This document shows, piece by piece, positions 31,144 through 38,435 of a stretch of 64,000 nt of DNA; the first letter of the stretch is position 1; each line of letters starts with the position of its first letter. This DNA is from Microbacteriaceae bacterium. GTDB lineage: Bacteria > Actinomycetota > Actinomycetes > Actinomycetales > Microbacteriaceae. Below the pieces are notes generated by a model, which saw only the letters and a program-made list of their open reading frames with translations, was not told where the DNA came from and ran no database searches. Location: assembly GCA_031177985.1 (NCBI GenBank), contig JAPSJW010000003.1, forward strand, positions 1 through 64,000, in the 5' to 3' direction. The position numbers and the translations under genes are program-made.

Positions 31144-31695
31144 TCAGGCCTTGACGATGCGGGTCGAGACCGGGGTCGGGTTCTCGAAGAGGTCGAGCAC
31201 GGGGCAGTGCGCGTCGACGGCGGCCTTCAGCTCCTCGTAGCGCTCGAGGGGCTCCGGTCCGTCGATGCGCACCTCAAGACGCACGTCGCCGAAGCCGGCG
31301 CGCACCCTCTCGTCGATCCCGAAGAGACGGCGAGCGTCGAGGTCGCCCTCAGCGAGCACCTCGATGCCGTCGACCTGGATGCCGAGCGCGTGAGCGTAGA
31401 GCCGGTAGACGACGACCTGACACGAGAGAAGAGCGCCGAGCGCGTACTCGACGGGGCTCGCCGCCACGTCGTCACCGGCCAGCGCGGCAGGCTCGTCGAC
31501 GACGAACTCGTGCTTGCCGACGGTGATGCGGGTGGCGACGGCACCCTCGCCGACGGCCTTCACACGGTAGGTGAGCTGTGCATTGGCCGCGTCGGCGGCG
31601 ATGCGCTCGCCCCAGGCGGTGCCGGCGGAGGTGAGCCGCTCGGCGCGCTCGGCTGCTTCGACGGACGGGACGGAGACGGTGTCGAGAAGAGTCAT
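31144..31695 (-). CDS. OsmC family peroxide-reductase-like protein
   Basis: A 183-residue OsmC/Ohr-superfamily protein. The two family cysteines are in GALLSCQVVVYRLYA and DAHCPVLDLFENP. Such proteins reduce organic or inorganic peroxides with thiol help. The ATG at 31695 has TAGCGT 7 nt before it (leaderless). The frame is open 36 nt further upstream, but that part would include the promoter. Direct repeats upstream may be regulatory. Confidence 0.92.
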   Translation of the reverse strand: MTLLDTVSVPSVEAAERAERLTSAGTAWGERIAADAANAQLTYRVKAVGEGAVATRITVGKHEFVVDEPAALAGDDVAASPVEYALGALLSCQVVVYRLYAHALGIQVDGIEVLAEGDLDARRLFGIDERVRAGFGDVRLEVRIDGPEPLERYEELKAAVDAHCPVLDLFENPTPVSTRIVKA

Positions 31696-31749
31696 GTCGG
31701 CGACGCTAGGCCGCTGATCGCCCCGCGTCATCCGTGGCCGTCACGGAGC

Positions 31750-31796
31750 TTCACCGGGGTTCACCGGGCGCAATGCGGCGTAACCGTCGGCGTAAC
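31750..31796. promoter_or_regulatory. Two pairs of short direct repeats upstream of the osmC-like gene
   Basis: TTCACCGGG occurs at 31750-31758 and 31760-31768, and GGCGTAAC at 31777-31784 and 31789-31796. Spacings of 10 and 12 bp, about one helical turn, suggest binding of a regulator to one DNA face. Confidence 0.4.
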
Positions 31797-31832
31797 ACTG
31801 TGGCGCGGAACGCCCCCGCGCCCTACCCTCCG

Positions 31833-32558
31833 TCAGCTCAGCATCCGCCGCAGTGTCGCGCGCTCGATGAGCGACCAGGTCGTGCTCACCGCGAGGTAGA
31901 GCACGGCGGCGAGCGGCACGAACGCCGCGATGACGACCGTCGCGTACGGAAGCCAGGAGAGCATGTGCTGCATCCGCTCGGCCTGCGAGCCGGGCTCAGG
32001 CGCCTGGGTCGGATGACGGAGGGCGGCGCGTCGGGTCAGGGTCGCCACGACCGCGAGCACGACGAGCAGCACGACCGGCACGAGCAGCAGCGGCCAGACC
32101 GGCGGATGCGCGACGAGCGTCGCTCCCAGCGGCACCCCGAGCAGCTCCTCGGCGAGCAGCGCGTTCGGCGATCCCGCGATCGTCGGCACGACGAAGACGG
32201 CGTAGACGATCGACACCACCGGCGCCTGCACGAGGAGCGGCAGGCAGCCCGCGGCGGGGGACGTCTTCTCGCGGGTGTACAGCTCGAGCGTCTTCCGGCG
32301 CAGCAGGTCGGGGTTGCGACCGTATCGACGCTGCAGGTCGCGCAGGGCGGGTGCGAGGCGGGTCCGCACGATCTCCGCGCGGCGCAGCGACACTCCTACC
32401 GGAATGAGAGCTGCGCGCACGAGCAGGGTGACGAGCACGACGGCGAGGGCGGCACCGTTGTGCGGCGCCACGACGTCGAGGGAGCCGCCCAGGGCGGTGA
32501 GGAGGCGGGAAGCGCCGTCGAGCACGGCGGCGAAGGGTGGGAAGGCGAAAGGGTCCAT
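31833..32558 (-). CDS. YidC/Oxa1-type membrane protein insertase (second copy)
   Basis: A 241-residue insertase with about five helices. The hallmark EKTSPAAGCLPLLVQAPVV and the positively charged cytoplasmic loop (SLRRAEIVRTRLAPALRDLQRRYGRNPDLL) are clear; the conserved groove arginine is in LLVRAALIPVGVSLRR. It lacks the long tail of the housekeeping YidC and stands away from rnpA/rpmH, so it is an accessory paralogue. GAGGA precedes the ATG. A DUF6412 gene lies just upstream on the same strand. Confidence 0.93.
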   Translation of the reverse strand: MDPFAFPPFAAVLDGASRLLTALGGSLDVVAPHNGAALAVVLVTLLVRAALIPVGVSLRRAEIVRTRLAPALRDLQRRYGRNPDLLRRKTLELYTREKTSPAAGCLPLLVQAPVVSIVYAVFVVPTIAGSPNALLAEELLGVPLGATLVAHPPVWPLLLVPVVLLVVLAVVATLTRRAALRHPTQAPEPGSQAERMQHMLSWLPYATVVIAAFVPLAAVLYLAVSTTWSLIERATLRRMLS

Positions 32559-32619
32559 CGGTTGTCCTCGGTTCGAAGGGATGTCGGCGCGGCTGAGCCG
32601 CGCGTCCCCCGATCGAGGA

Positions 32620-32898
32620 CTACGCGACTCGCAGCGGCATCCCGGGAGCGCGAGAACGGCGCCTGCCCGGCGTCGACGGATGAGCCGGTTCGGGCAGTCG
32701 GTCGATGGCGTGGCGGTGCGAGCGCGAGCGACGGCCCACCGAGGCGAAGGCCGTGGCGGCCGGGAGCGAGACAGCCCGGCAGCTGAGAGCGACGAGGAGC
32801 GCCGCCGCAGCGACGGCGAGCGCGGTCGCCGGCAGCTCGCCCGGTGTCGTCACGAGCGCGGCGGCGATCCCCAGCAGGGTGACGACCGCGGCGCGCAT
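32620..32898 (-). CDS. DUF6412 small membrane protein
   Basis: A 92-residue protein with two hydrophobic segments (VVTLLGIAAALVTTP and ALAVAAAALLVALSCRAVSLPAA) and a basic, disordered tail. It belongs to a small actinobacterial family regularly found before an accessory yidC, as here with a 61-nt gap. TAGGCT ends 6 nt before the ATG (leaderless). It may be a client or helper of that insertase, though this is an inference from gene order. Confidence 0.78.
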   Translation of the reverse strand: MRAAVVTLLGIAAALVTTPGELPATALAVAAAALLVALSCRAVSLPAATAFASVGRRSRSHRHAIDRLPEPAHPSTPGRRRSRAPGMPLRVA

Positions 32899-32907
32899 GC
32901 CGTCAGC

Positions 32908-34065
32908 CTACGCCGGGACCCGGTCTCGGAGGAGTGACGAGCGCGTCATCACGATCGGAGCCAGGAGCGCGAGCACGACACCGAGCGCTGCGACCCCGAG
33001 CATCGCCATCCTCAGGTCGAGCAGGTCGGCGAGCGCCCCGACATAGACCGGACCGAGCAGGAAGCCGAGATAGGAGACCGTCGCCAGGAGCGAGATCGCC
33101 GTGCCCCGGCGGGCGCGATCGACCCGTCGGGACACCATGCCAACGAGAGTCGGGTAGAGCACCGCCGTTCCAACCGCTGCGATTCCGAGTCCAACGAGGG
33201 CCACGGCCACGGATGTCGAGATGGCCAGCACAGCGGCGCCTGCGGCGGCGAGGGTGGAGCCCAGGACGAGCACCGCGCCCCCGAAACGCACCGGCACGGC
33301 GCCCAGGCTGAAGCGCGCTGCCGCGACGAGCGCGGCGAAGACAGCGGGCGCCGCGGAGCTCAAGCCTGCGCCGGTGGCGAGCTCCCGCTCGAGGAAGACG
33401 GCGCCCCAGCTCTGGTGCGCGTTCTCGCTCGCGAAGGCGAGGGCGCCGAGCACCCCGATCAGCAGCAGCGCACCGAGCAGACCTCGGGGCGCCGATACGG
33501 AGTCGGCTGTCGCATCCTCACCCTCCGCGAGCCTCGTGCGAATGAGCAGGACCGCAGCGATCCCGGTGAGCAGGGTGACGGCCACGAACGGCACCACCAC
33601 GGGTAGTCCGCCGCCCGTCACCGCACCGGTCGCGATGCTGCCGACGACGACGAAGCTCGAGAAGACCCCGTGCGCGCGGGCGACCACAGGAGCGCCGGTT
33701 CTGGCCTCGGCAGCGCCGGCCACTCCGTTGATGGCGACGTCTCCGGCGCCGCTTGCGGCGCCCACGACCGCGAAGAGCAGGCAGGCGGAACCGAGGTTGG
33801 TCGCCAGCGTCGACGCCGCGATCCCCGAGACGCCGGTCGCGACGAGAGCTGCGGCCGCGACGCCTGCTCCCCAGCGGTCGAGTGCGCGACCCGTGCCGAG
33901 CATGAAGGGCAGCGCGCCCGCGCCGACGAAGAGCAGCGCGAGGCCCAGTTGCGAGTCGGAGAGTCCGGCGGCCTCCTGGAGCCTCGGGATGCCGGATCCC
34001 CAGGTGCCCCAGAAGCTGCCGTAGGCCGCGAAGGATGCGTAGCTGACGAGGGAGAGCCGACTCAT
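32908..34065 (-). CDS. MFS transporter
   Basis: A 385-residue permease with 12 helices (SYASFAAYGSFWGTWGSGIPRLQEAAGLSDSQLG at the start). It resembles the sugar/drug MFS proteins that sit beside LacI regulators. The ATG at 34065 has TAGCGT 7 nt before it and no Shine-Dalgarno site. That -10 box lies inside a perfect palindrome (34067-34082), so the divergent LacI protein should repress it directly. The substrate is unknown. Confidence 0.92.
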   Translation of the reverse strand: MSRLSLVSYASFAAYGSFWGTWGSGIPRLQEAAGLSDSQLGLALLFVGAGALPFMLGTGRALDRWGAGVAAAALVATGVSGIAASTLATNLGSACLLFAVVGAASGAGDVAINGVAGAAEARTGAPVVARAHGVFSSFVVVGSIATGAVTGGGLPVVVPFVAVTLLTGIAAVLLIRTRLAEGEDATADSVSAPRGLLGALLLIGVLGALAFASENAHQSWGAVFLERELATGAGLSSAAPAVFAALVAAARFSLGAVPVRFGGAVLVLGSTLAAAGAAVLAISTSVAVALVGLGIAAVGTAVLYPTLVGMVSRRVDRARRGTAISLLATVSYLGFLLGPVYVGALADLLDLRMAMLGVAALGVVLALLAPIVMTRSSLLRDRVPA

Positions 34066-34066
34066 C

Positions 34067-34082
34067 TGTGTAACGCTACACA
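34067..34082. promoter_or_regulatory. LacI operator O1 overlapping the MFS promoter
   Basis: TGTGTA-ACGC-TACACA is a perfect 6-4-6 inverted repeat with a central CG, the usual LacI-type layout. It covers the -10 box (34073-34078) of the minus-strand MFS gene. Confidence 0.8.
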
Positions 34083-34085
34083 GCA

Positions 34086-34101
34086 CGTGTGACGCTACAC
34101 A
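34086..34101. promoter_or_regulatory. LacI operator O2
   Basis: CGTGTGACGCTACACA matches O1 at 13 of 16 positions and lies 19 bp from it, towards the lacI-type gene whose -10 (TACGCT) is at 34113-34118. Confidence 0.65.
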
Positions 34102-34125
34102 AGACATCCCGCTACGCTCGTTTCC

Positions 34126-35181
34126 GTGAGCGAGAGCCGGGTCACGATGACGCAGGTCGCCGCCGAGGCGGGCGTCTCGGTGATGAGCGTCTCGTACACC
34201 TACGGCCGCCCCGAGCGGGTCTCCCCCGAGGTGCGGAACCGCGTGCTGCAGGCCGCCGAACGGCTCGGCTTCGCCGGACCCGATCCGCGCGCCCGCTCTC
34301 TCCGTCGCGGGCGCTCCGGCACGCTCGGCGTCGTGCTGGGCGAGCACCTCACCTACGCCTTCGACGATCCCCAGGCGACGGCCTTCCTCGGCGGCATCGC
34401 CGAGGTCTGCGCCGCGGAGGGCCTCGGCATGACGATCCTCCCCACGAGCGGTTCCGACGACGACGTGCAGCGCGTGCGCGAGGCATCCGTCGACGCGTTC
34501 GTCGTGTGGACCACGACCGCCGACGACCCGGTGCTCGACGCGATCCGCTCCGCCCGGCGCCCCGCCGCGCTGCACCAGGGACCGCAGCTCGAGGGCTTCT
34601 CGCTGGTCTACGTCGACGACGAAGCGGCGGCCGCGGCGGTCAGCGCGATCACCTTCGCGAGGTCCGAACGCCCGCTCATCCTCAGCTTCCCCCTCGATCG
34701 GCGGCGGCAGCCCGGGCTGCAGGACGTGCTCGATCCCGACACCGTGCCGTACCCGGTCACCCGTAACCGGCTGCGCGGCATGCTCGCCACTCGGCCGGAC
34801 GCCCGCGTGCTGGTCTGCTCGAACAACGACGATGCCGAAGCAGAGCGGCTCGTCGCCGAGGTGCTGGACGCACCGCATCTGCCCGACGCCATCGCCGCGA
34901 TGGGCGACAGGATCGCGATGGGAGCCCTGCGCGCCGCCTCCCACCGCAGGCTGAGTGTGCCGGAGGACCTCGCGCTCAGCGGCTGGGACGACTCAGCCGA
35001 CGCGCGGCAGCACGACCTCACCACGGTGCACCAGGACCTGCGTGACCAGGGACGGGAATGCGCGCGGGCGGCCATCGCGGGCACCCCCGTCTCGGTGCGG
35101 GCCGACTGGTCTATCGAGCGCCGCGCGTCGACGCAAGTGGCAGAACGGCGCGAAGGCCGCGGAGTACCGTCCGAACCATGA
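34126..35181 (+). CDS. LacI-family transcriptional regulator
   Basis: A 351-residue regulator. The N-terminal helix-turn-helix is TMTQVAAEAGVSVMSVSYTYGRPERVSPEVRNRVLQAAERLGF and the hinge is RARSLRRGRSGTLGVVL. A periplasmic-binding-type effector domain follows, ending LSGWDDSADARQHDLTTVHQDLRDQG. GTG at 34126 has TACGCT 7 nt upstream. It should bind the two palindromes in the divergent gap and control the MFS gene and itself. Its stop overlaps the next ATG. Confidence 0.95.
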   Translation: MSESRVTMTQVAAEAGVSVMSVSYTYGRPERVSPEVRNRVLQAAERLGFAGPDPRARSLRRGRSGTLGVVLGEHLTYAFDDPQATAFLGGIAEVCAAEGLGMTILPTSGSDDDVQRVREASVDAFVVWTTTADDPVLDAIRSARRPAALHQGPQLEGFSLVYVDDEAAAAAVSAITFARSERPLILSFPLDRRRQPGLQDVLDPDTVPYPVTRNRLRGMLATRPDARVLVCSNNDDAEAERLVAEVLDAPHLPDAIAAMGDRIAMGALRAASHRRLSVPEDLALSGWDDSADARQHDLTTVHQDLRDQGRECARAAIAGTPVSVRADWSIERRASTQVAERREGRGVPSEP

Positions 35182-35390
35182 GCGATTTCTCCGTCGGCGA
35201 CCCTGTGAGCTGGAACACATCGCAGGGGAAGACCGAGGGCAAGATCGTCGAGAAGAAGACGAAGGACTTCCAGTTCTCGGGCCAGCACTTCACGGCGAGC
35301 GACGACGACCCTGCCTACATCGTGCAGAGCGACAAGACGGATGCGAAAGCGGCCCACAAGGGCGACGCGCTGACGAAGTCGAAGAGCTGA
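35178..35390 (+). CDS. DUF2945 (Tudor-like) small protein
   Basis: A 70-residue protein. The start FSVGDPVSWNTSQGKTEGKIVEKKTKDF and the AYIVQSDKTDAKAAHKGDAL segment match DUF2945, a small SH3/Tudor-like barrel of unknown function. The ATGA overlap with the LacI gene implies co-translation, although no functional tie is known. A DUF427 gene follows after 5 nt. Confidence 0.88.
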   Translation: MSDFSVGDPVSWNTSQGKTEGKIVEKKTKDFQFSGQHFTASDDDPAYIVQSDKTDAKAAHKGDALTKSKS

Positions 35391-35395
35391 GACCG

Positions 35396-35902
35396 GTGAA
35401 CCGACTCCCCCGACCCGATCCGGTCCGGCCCCGTCCGGGCCAGGAGTCGGCGTGGGCCTACCCGAGACCGCCGCGGATCGAGAGCACCGATTCGCACATC
35501 GTCATCCGGTTGGGCGGCCGCGTCATCGCCGATTCGAAGGCCGCGCTGAGAGTGCTCGAGACGAGCCACCCGCCCGTGTATTACCTGCCCTGGAAGGCGT
35601 TCCGCAGCGGGGTGCTCGAGCCCGCACACGGGAGGTCGTGGTGCGAGTACAAGGGCGAGGCGTTCTACGTCACCCTGCGGTCGGAGCCTGCAATCGCGGA
35701 ATCGGCGGGCTGGTTCTACCCGTCGCCGAGCCCCGCGTACCGGGAGCTGCGGGACCACGTCGCCGTCTACCCGGGACGGGTCGACTCCTGCGAGGTCGAC
35801 GGGGAGCTCGTGACCCCGCAGCCCGGCGACTACTACGGCGGCTGGATCACCTCGAAGGTGGTCGGCCCGTTCAAGGGCGAGCCGGGCTCCGAGGGCTGGT
35901 GA
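35396..35902 (+). CDS. DUF427 domain protein
   Basis: A 168-residue protein. The DUF427 core includes VIRLGGRVIADSKAALRVLETSHPPVYYLPWKAF, WCEYKGEAFYVTL and FYPSPSPAYRELRDHVAVYPGRVDSCEVDGE. The family forms a beta-tent fold and is common in actinobacteria; no activity has been settled. The GTG at 35396 lies 5 nt after the DUF2945 stop, so both probably share one transcript. A convergent pspC-like gene starts right after its stop. Confidence 0.92.
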   Translation: MNRLPRPDPVRPRPGQESAWAYPRPPRIESTDSHIVIRLGGRVIADSKAALRVLETSHPPVYYLPWKAFRSGVLEPAHGRSWCEYKGEAFYVTLRSEPAIAESAGWFYPSPSPAYRELRDHVAVYPGRVDSCEVDGELVTPQPGDYYGGWITSKVVGPFKGEPGSEGW

Positions 35903-35903
35903 C

Positions 35904-36131
35904 TCAGGTCTGAGGCGCGCTGGGCGGCACGACGATGGTCGTCGGCTGCTCCTCCTCCTTGGGGATCACGATCCAGAGGACGACGTAGACGATCAGCTGA
36001 GGCCCGGGCAGCAGCAGCGACAGCACGGTGATCAGCCGGACGATGCCGACCGACCAGCCGAAGCGGCGGGCGAGACCGGCGCACACGCCCGCGATCATCG
36101 CGCCGGAACGGGGCCTGGAGAGGTTGCTCAT
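35904..36131 (-). CDS. PspC domain membrane protein
   Basis: A 75-residue single PspC domain (LSRPRSGAMIAGVCAGLARRFGWSVGIVRLITVLSLLLPGPQLIVYVVLWIVIPKEEE) with one or two membrane helices. PspC proteins relate to envelope stress and often bind PspA or other membrane regulators. The ATG at 36131 has GGAG 7 nt upstream. The end of the gene faces the DUF427 stop 1 nt away. Confidence 0.9.
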   Translation of the reverse strand: MSNLSRPRSGAMIAGVCAGLARRFGWSVGIVRLITVLSLLLPGPQLIVYVVLWIVIPKEEEQPTTIVVPPSAPQT

Positions 36132-36184
36132 GGCTCCACTCTCCTCCGCTCGACGCGCCTGCGCCATGGGGTTACCCCGAGGAT

Positions 36185-36700
36185 TCAGCGCCGCTCCTCG
36201 TCGCCCGCCTGCGGGTCGTACCGCTCGACCGCCTCGGGGTTGTCGACCCGCAGCTGAGTGCGCACTGCACGGTAGAACTCGTCGAGCCCCTCCAGGTACC
36301 GATCCCTGGGAGACCCGCGGTAGAGCGCCGAGTACCGGTCGCCCTTTCCCTCCGCCACGCCGCGCACGGAGTAGGCGTGGTGGATGACGGTGCGCGACGT
36401 GCGCTGCACCTCGTCCGTGCCCAGCAGACGCAGCTGCTCGCTCAGCGTGCGCATCCGGTCGTGCGAGGTGGCGAGCTCACGGTCGCGCGCCGGAGACGAG
36501 CCTTCCCGATGCCGCGCGTCCGCCGCGTTCAGCAGCTCCCGGGCCTCCCTGGCGAAGTCGGCCGCGATCTGGAACAGCCCGGCGTCCCAGCGGGTGCGCA
36601 GCTCGTGCCGCCGGCGCACGGCATCCACGACGTACTTCGACGCGAAGCCGAGCGCGGCGCCGAGGATCGCCGAGAGCAGTGCCAGGGTCGCCTCCGTCAC
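36185..36700 (-). CDS. Hypothetical protein with N-terminal membrane helix
   Basis: The product is 171 residues if the GTG at 36700 is used. A TTG at 36736, directly after the stop of the upstream gene, would add 12 residues. One membrane segment (about 3-25, LALLSAILGAALGFASKYVV) is followed by a charged helical domain with RYSALYRGSPRDRYLEGLDEFYRAVRTQLRVDN. It stands 36 nt or less after the multi-pass membrane gene on the same strand, so it is likely in the same operon. No family is recognised. Confidence 0.7.
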   Translation of the reverse strand: MTEATLALLSAILGAALGFASKYVVDAVRRRHELRTRWDAGLFQIAADFAREARELLNAADARHREGSSPARDRELATSHDRMRTLSEQLRLLGTDEVQRTSRTVIHHAYSVRGVAEGKGDRYSALYRGSPRDRYLEGLDEFYRAVRTQLRVDNPEAVERYDPQAGDEERR

Positions 36701-36736
36701 TTTCCCGACTATCGCGGATGCCGGCGACCTCGGCAA

Positions 36737-37840
36737 TCACTCGCGCCTGCGGTCCTCCTGGTCGTCGCTCACGCTCGCCGCGATGTTGCGCATGAAGAGC
36801 ACGAGCCAGCCGAAGATGATCGTCGCGGCGACGAGCTCGAGCGCCGTGAGGTTGAAGTACCCGACGGGCTGCATGAGCACCCCGGTGGCGACGATGGCGA
36901 TGACGAACAGGTAGGTCGTCACCACGAAGGGGCGCGCGAGACCCGGCACCAGGATCGGCAGCACCAGCATGAACAGGGCGAAGACGCCGATCATCGCGAC
37001 CGACAGCGCCGTGTGGATGGTGTTGTTGAGGTTGACGGGGATGAGGCCCACCCCGGCGAGCAGCAGGCCGCCGAGGACCAGGCCCCAGCGCACCACCAGG
37101 GTGCGGCGGCGCACCGAGCCCCGCAGCGCCCGGTCGCGATCCGAGAGCTCGCTCGTCATGTAGTCGGCGAGGGTCGTGACGACGATTCCCGAGATGACGA
37201 GGGTTCCGTTGAACCAGAACGCCGACAGCTGGAAGCCCTGCCCGAGATAGCTGAAGTTGCGCTGCCACCAGAACGGGTCGTCGGCGAACAGCATGCTCGT
37301 GAGCGCGCCGCTGAGCAGGAAGATCGCCAGCACGTTCGAGACCCGGTAGGCGGTCAGTTCGGTCGCCGACAGGTAGACGAAGTAGCTGCAGACCGCCGCG
37401 GTGAGCCCGGTCAGGGCGGACGCGGCGAACGGGTCGAGCTTCAAACCCAAGAACGCGTTCTGCAGGACCGAGTACACCCCTACCGTGCCGAGGAAGACGA
37501 TGCCGACGTGGGTCAGGGTCAGGGCTCCGATGTCGAGGATCTGCTTGGCGATGGGCACCGGGTCCCGCCAGGGCGAGCGTCCCGACCGCAGCGACCGGCG
37601 ATAGGAGACGATGAACGCCCCCGCGCAGCAGACGGACGCGGCTAGCGCCGCGACGATGCCGACCGAGAGCCCGCCGAACAGGGGCGGCTCGAGGTTGAAC
37701 TGGAAGGCGATCAGTCCCCCGCAGACGCCGAGCACCAGGGCCGCCGCCGCCGCCAGGATCGCCGCCCCCTCGGCCGAGGTCGCCGGTCGCGACGGACGCG
37801 CGGGAGCCGCGGCCGCCTGGTTCGGGTCGCCCGGTGCCAT
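36737..37840 (-). CDS. Multi-pass membrane protein of unknown function
   Basis: A 367-residue protein. An Ala/Pro-rich cytoplasmic start is followed by about ten hydrophobic helices and a charged end (DDQEDRRRE). The middle part (DPFWWQRNFSYLGQGFQLSAFWFNGTLVISGIVVTTLADYM) with a short acidic loop recalls DUF998-type membrane proteins, but the match is loose. No transporter signature is visible. The ATG at 37840 lacks a clear ribosome binding site. Confidence 0.75.
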   Translation of the reverse strand: MAPGDPNQAAAAPARPSRPATSAEGAAILAAAAALVLGVCGGLIAFQFNLEPPLFGGLSVGIVAALAASVCCAGAFIVSYRRSLRSGRSPWRDPVPIAKQILDIGALTLTHVGIVFLGTVGVYSVLQNAFLGLKLDPFAASALTGLTAAVCSYFVYLSATELTAYRVSNVLAIFLLSGALTSMLFADDPFWWQRNFSYLGQGFQLSAFWFNGTLVISGIVVTTLADYMTSELSDRDRALRGSVRRRTLVVRWGLVLGGLLLAGVGLIPVNLNNTIHTALSVAMIGVFALFMLVLPILVPGLARPFVVTTYLFVIAIVATGVLMQPVGYFNLTALELVAATIIFGWLVLFMRNIAASVSDDQEDRRRE

Positions 37841-37920
37841 GCACCCATTCTGCCGTGCCGTTCTATTCCTGTTCCGGCATGAGCCGCTCTCCTTCGAGGT
37901 TGGAGCGGTACGGTCGGGGA

Positions 37921-38376
37921 ATGAGCGAACGCAGCGCCGGCATCCTGCTGTACCGCCGATCGCCGGGCCTCGAAGTGCTGCTCGGTCACATGGGCAGCCC
38001 GTTCTGGGCGGGCAAGGACGACGGCGCCTGGTCGATCCCGAAAGGCCTCTACACGGATGAGGAACCGCTCGTCGCCGCGCTGCGCGAATTCGAGGAGGAG
38101 ACGGGCAGCCCCGCGCCCGCCGTCGACTACGCGCTGCTCGGCGAGTTCCGCTACTCGTCGGGCAAGCATCTGACGGTGTTCGCCGCAGAGGCCGACTTCG
38201 ACGCCGAGTCATTGCGCAGCAACACCTTCACGGTCGAATGGCCGCCCAGGTCCGGGCGGGTGCAGGAGTACCCCGAGCTCGACCGGGCCGCATGGGTTCC
38301 GCGCAGCGAGGCCGAGACGAAGCTCGTCAAGGGCCAGCGCCCGATGCTGCCGGCGCTCCTCGCGCATCTGCTCTGA
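37921..38376 (+). CDS. NUDIX hydrolase
   Basis: A 151-residue enzyme. The Nudix box is in PKGLYTDEEPLVAALREFEEETG; the metal-binding REFEEE is intact, and a Lys occupies the first Gly position, as in Ap4A-type members. The start SAGILLYRR and the end VKGQRPMLPALLAHL are typical of the short actinobacterial form that hydrolyses nucleoside diphosphate derivatives or helps degrade capped or damaged nucleotides. TACGGT ends 6 nt before the ATG (leaderless). Confidence 0.95.
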   Translation: MSERSAGILLYRRSPGLEVLLGHMGSPFWAGKDDGAWSIPKGLYTDEEPLVAALREFEEETGSPAPAVDYALLGEFRYSSGKHLTVFAAEADFDAESLRSNTFTVEWPPRSGRVQEYPELDRAAWVPRSEAETKLVKGQRPMLPALLAHLL

Positions 38377-38435
38377 CTGCGCAACGCGCCGCATCCGCCG
38401 CTGACAGGCGAGGCATCGTGCGGAAGGATCGTACG

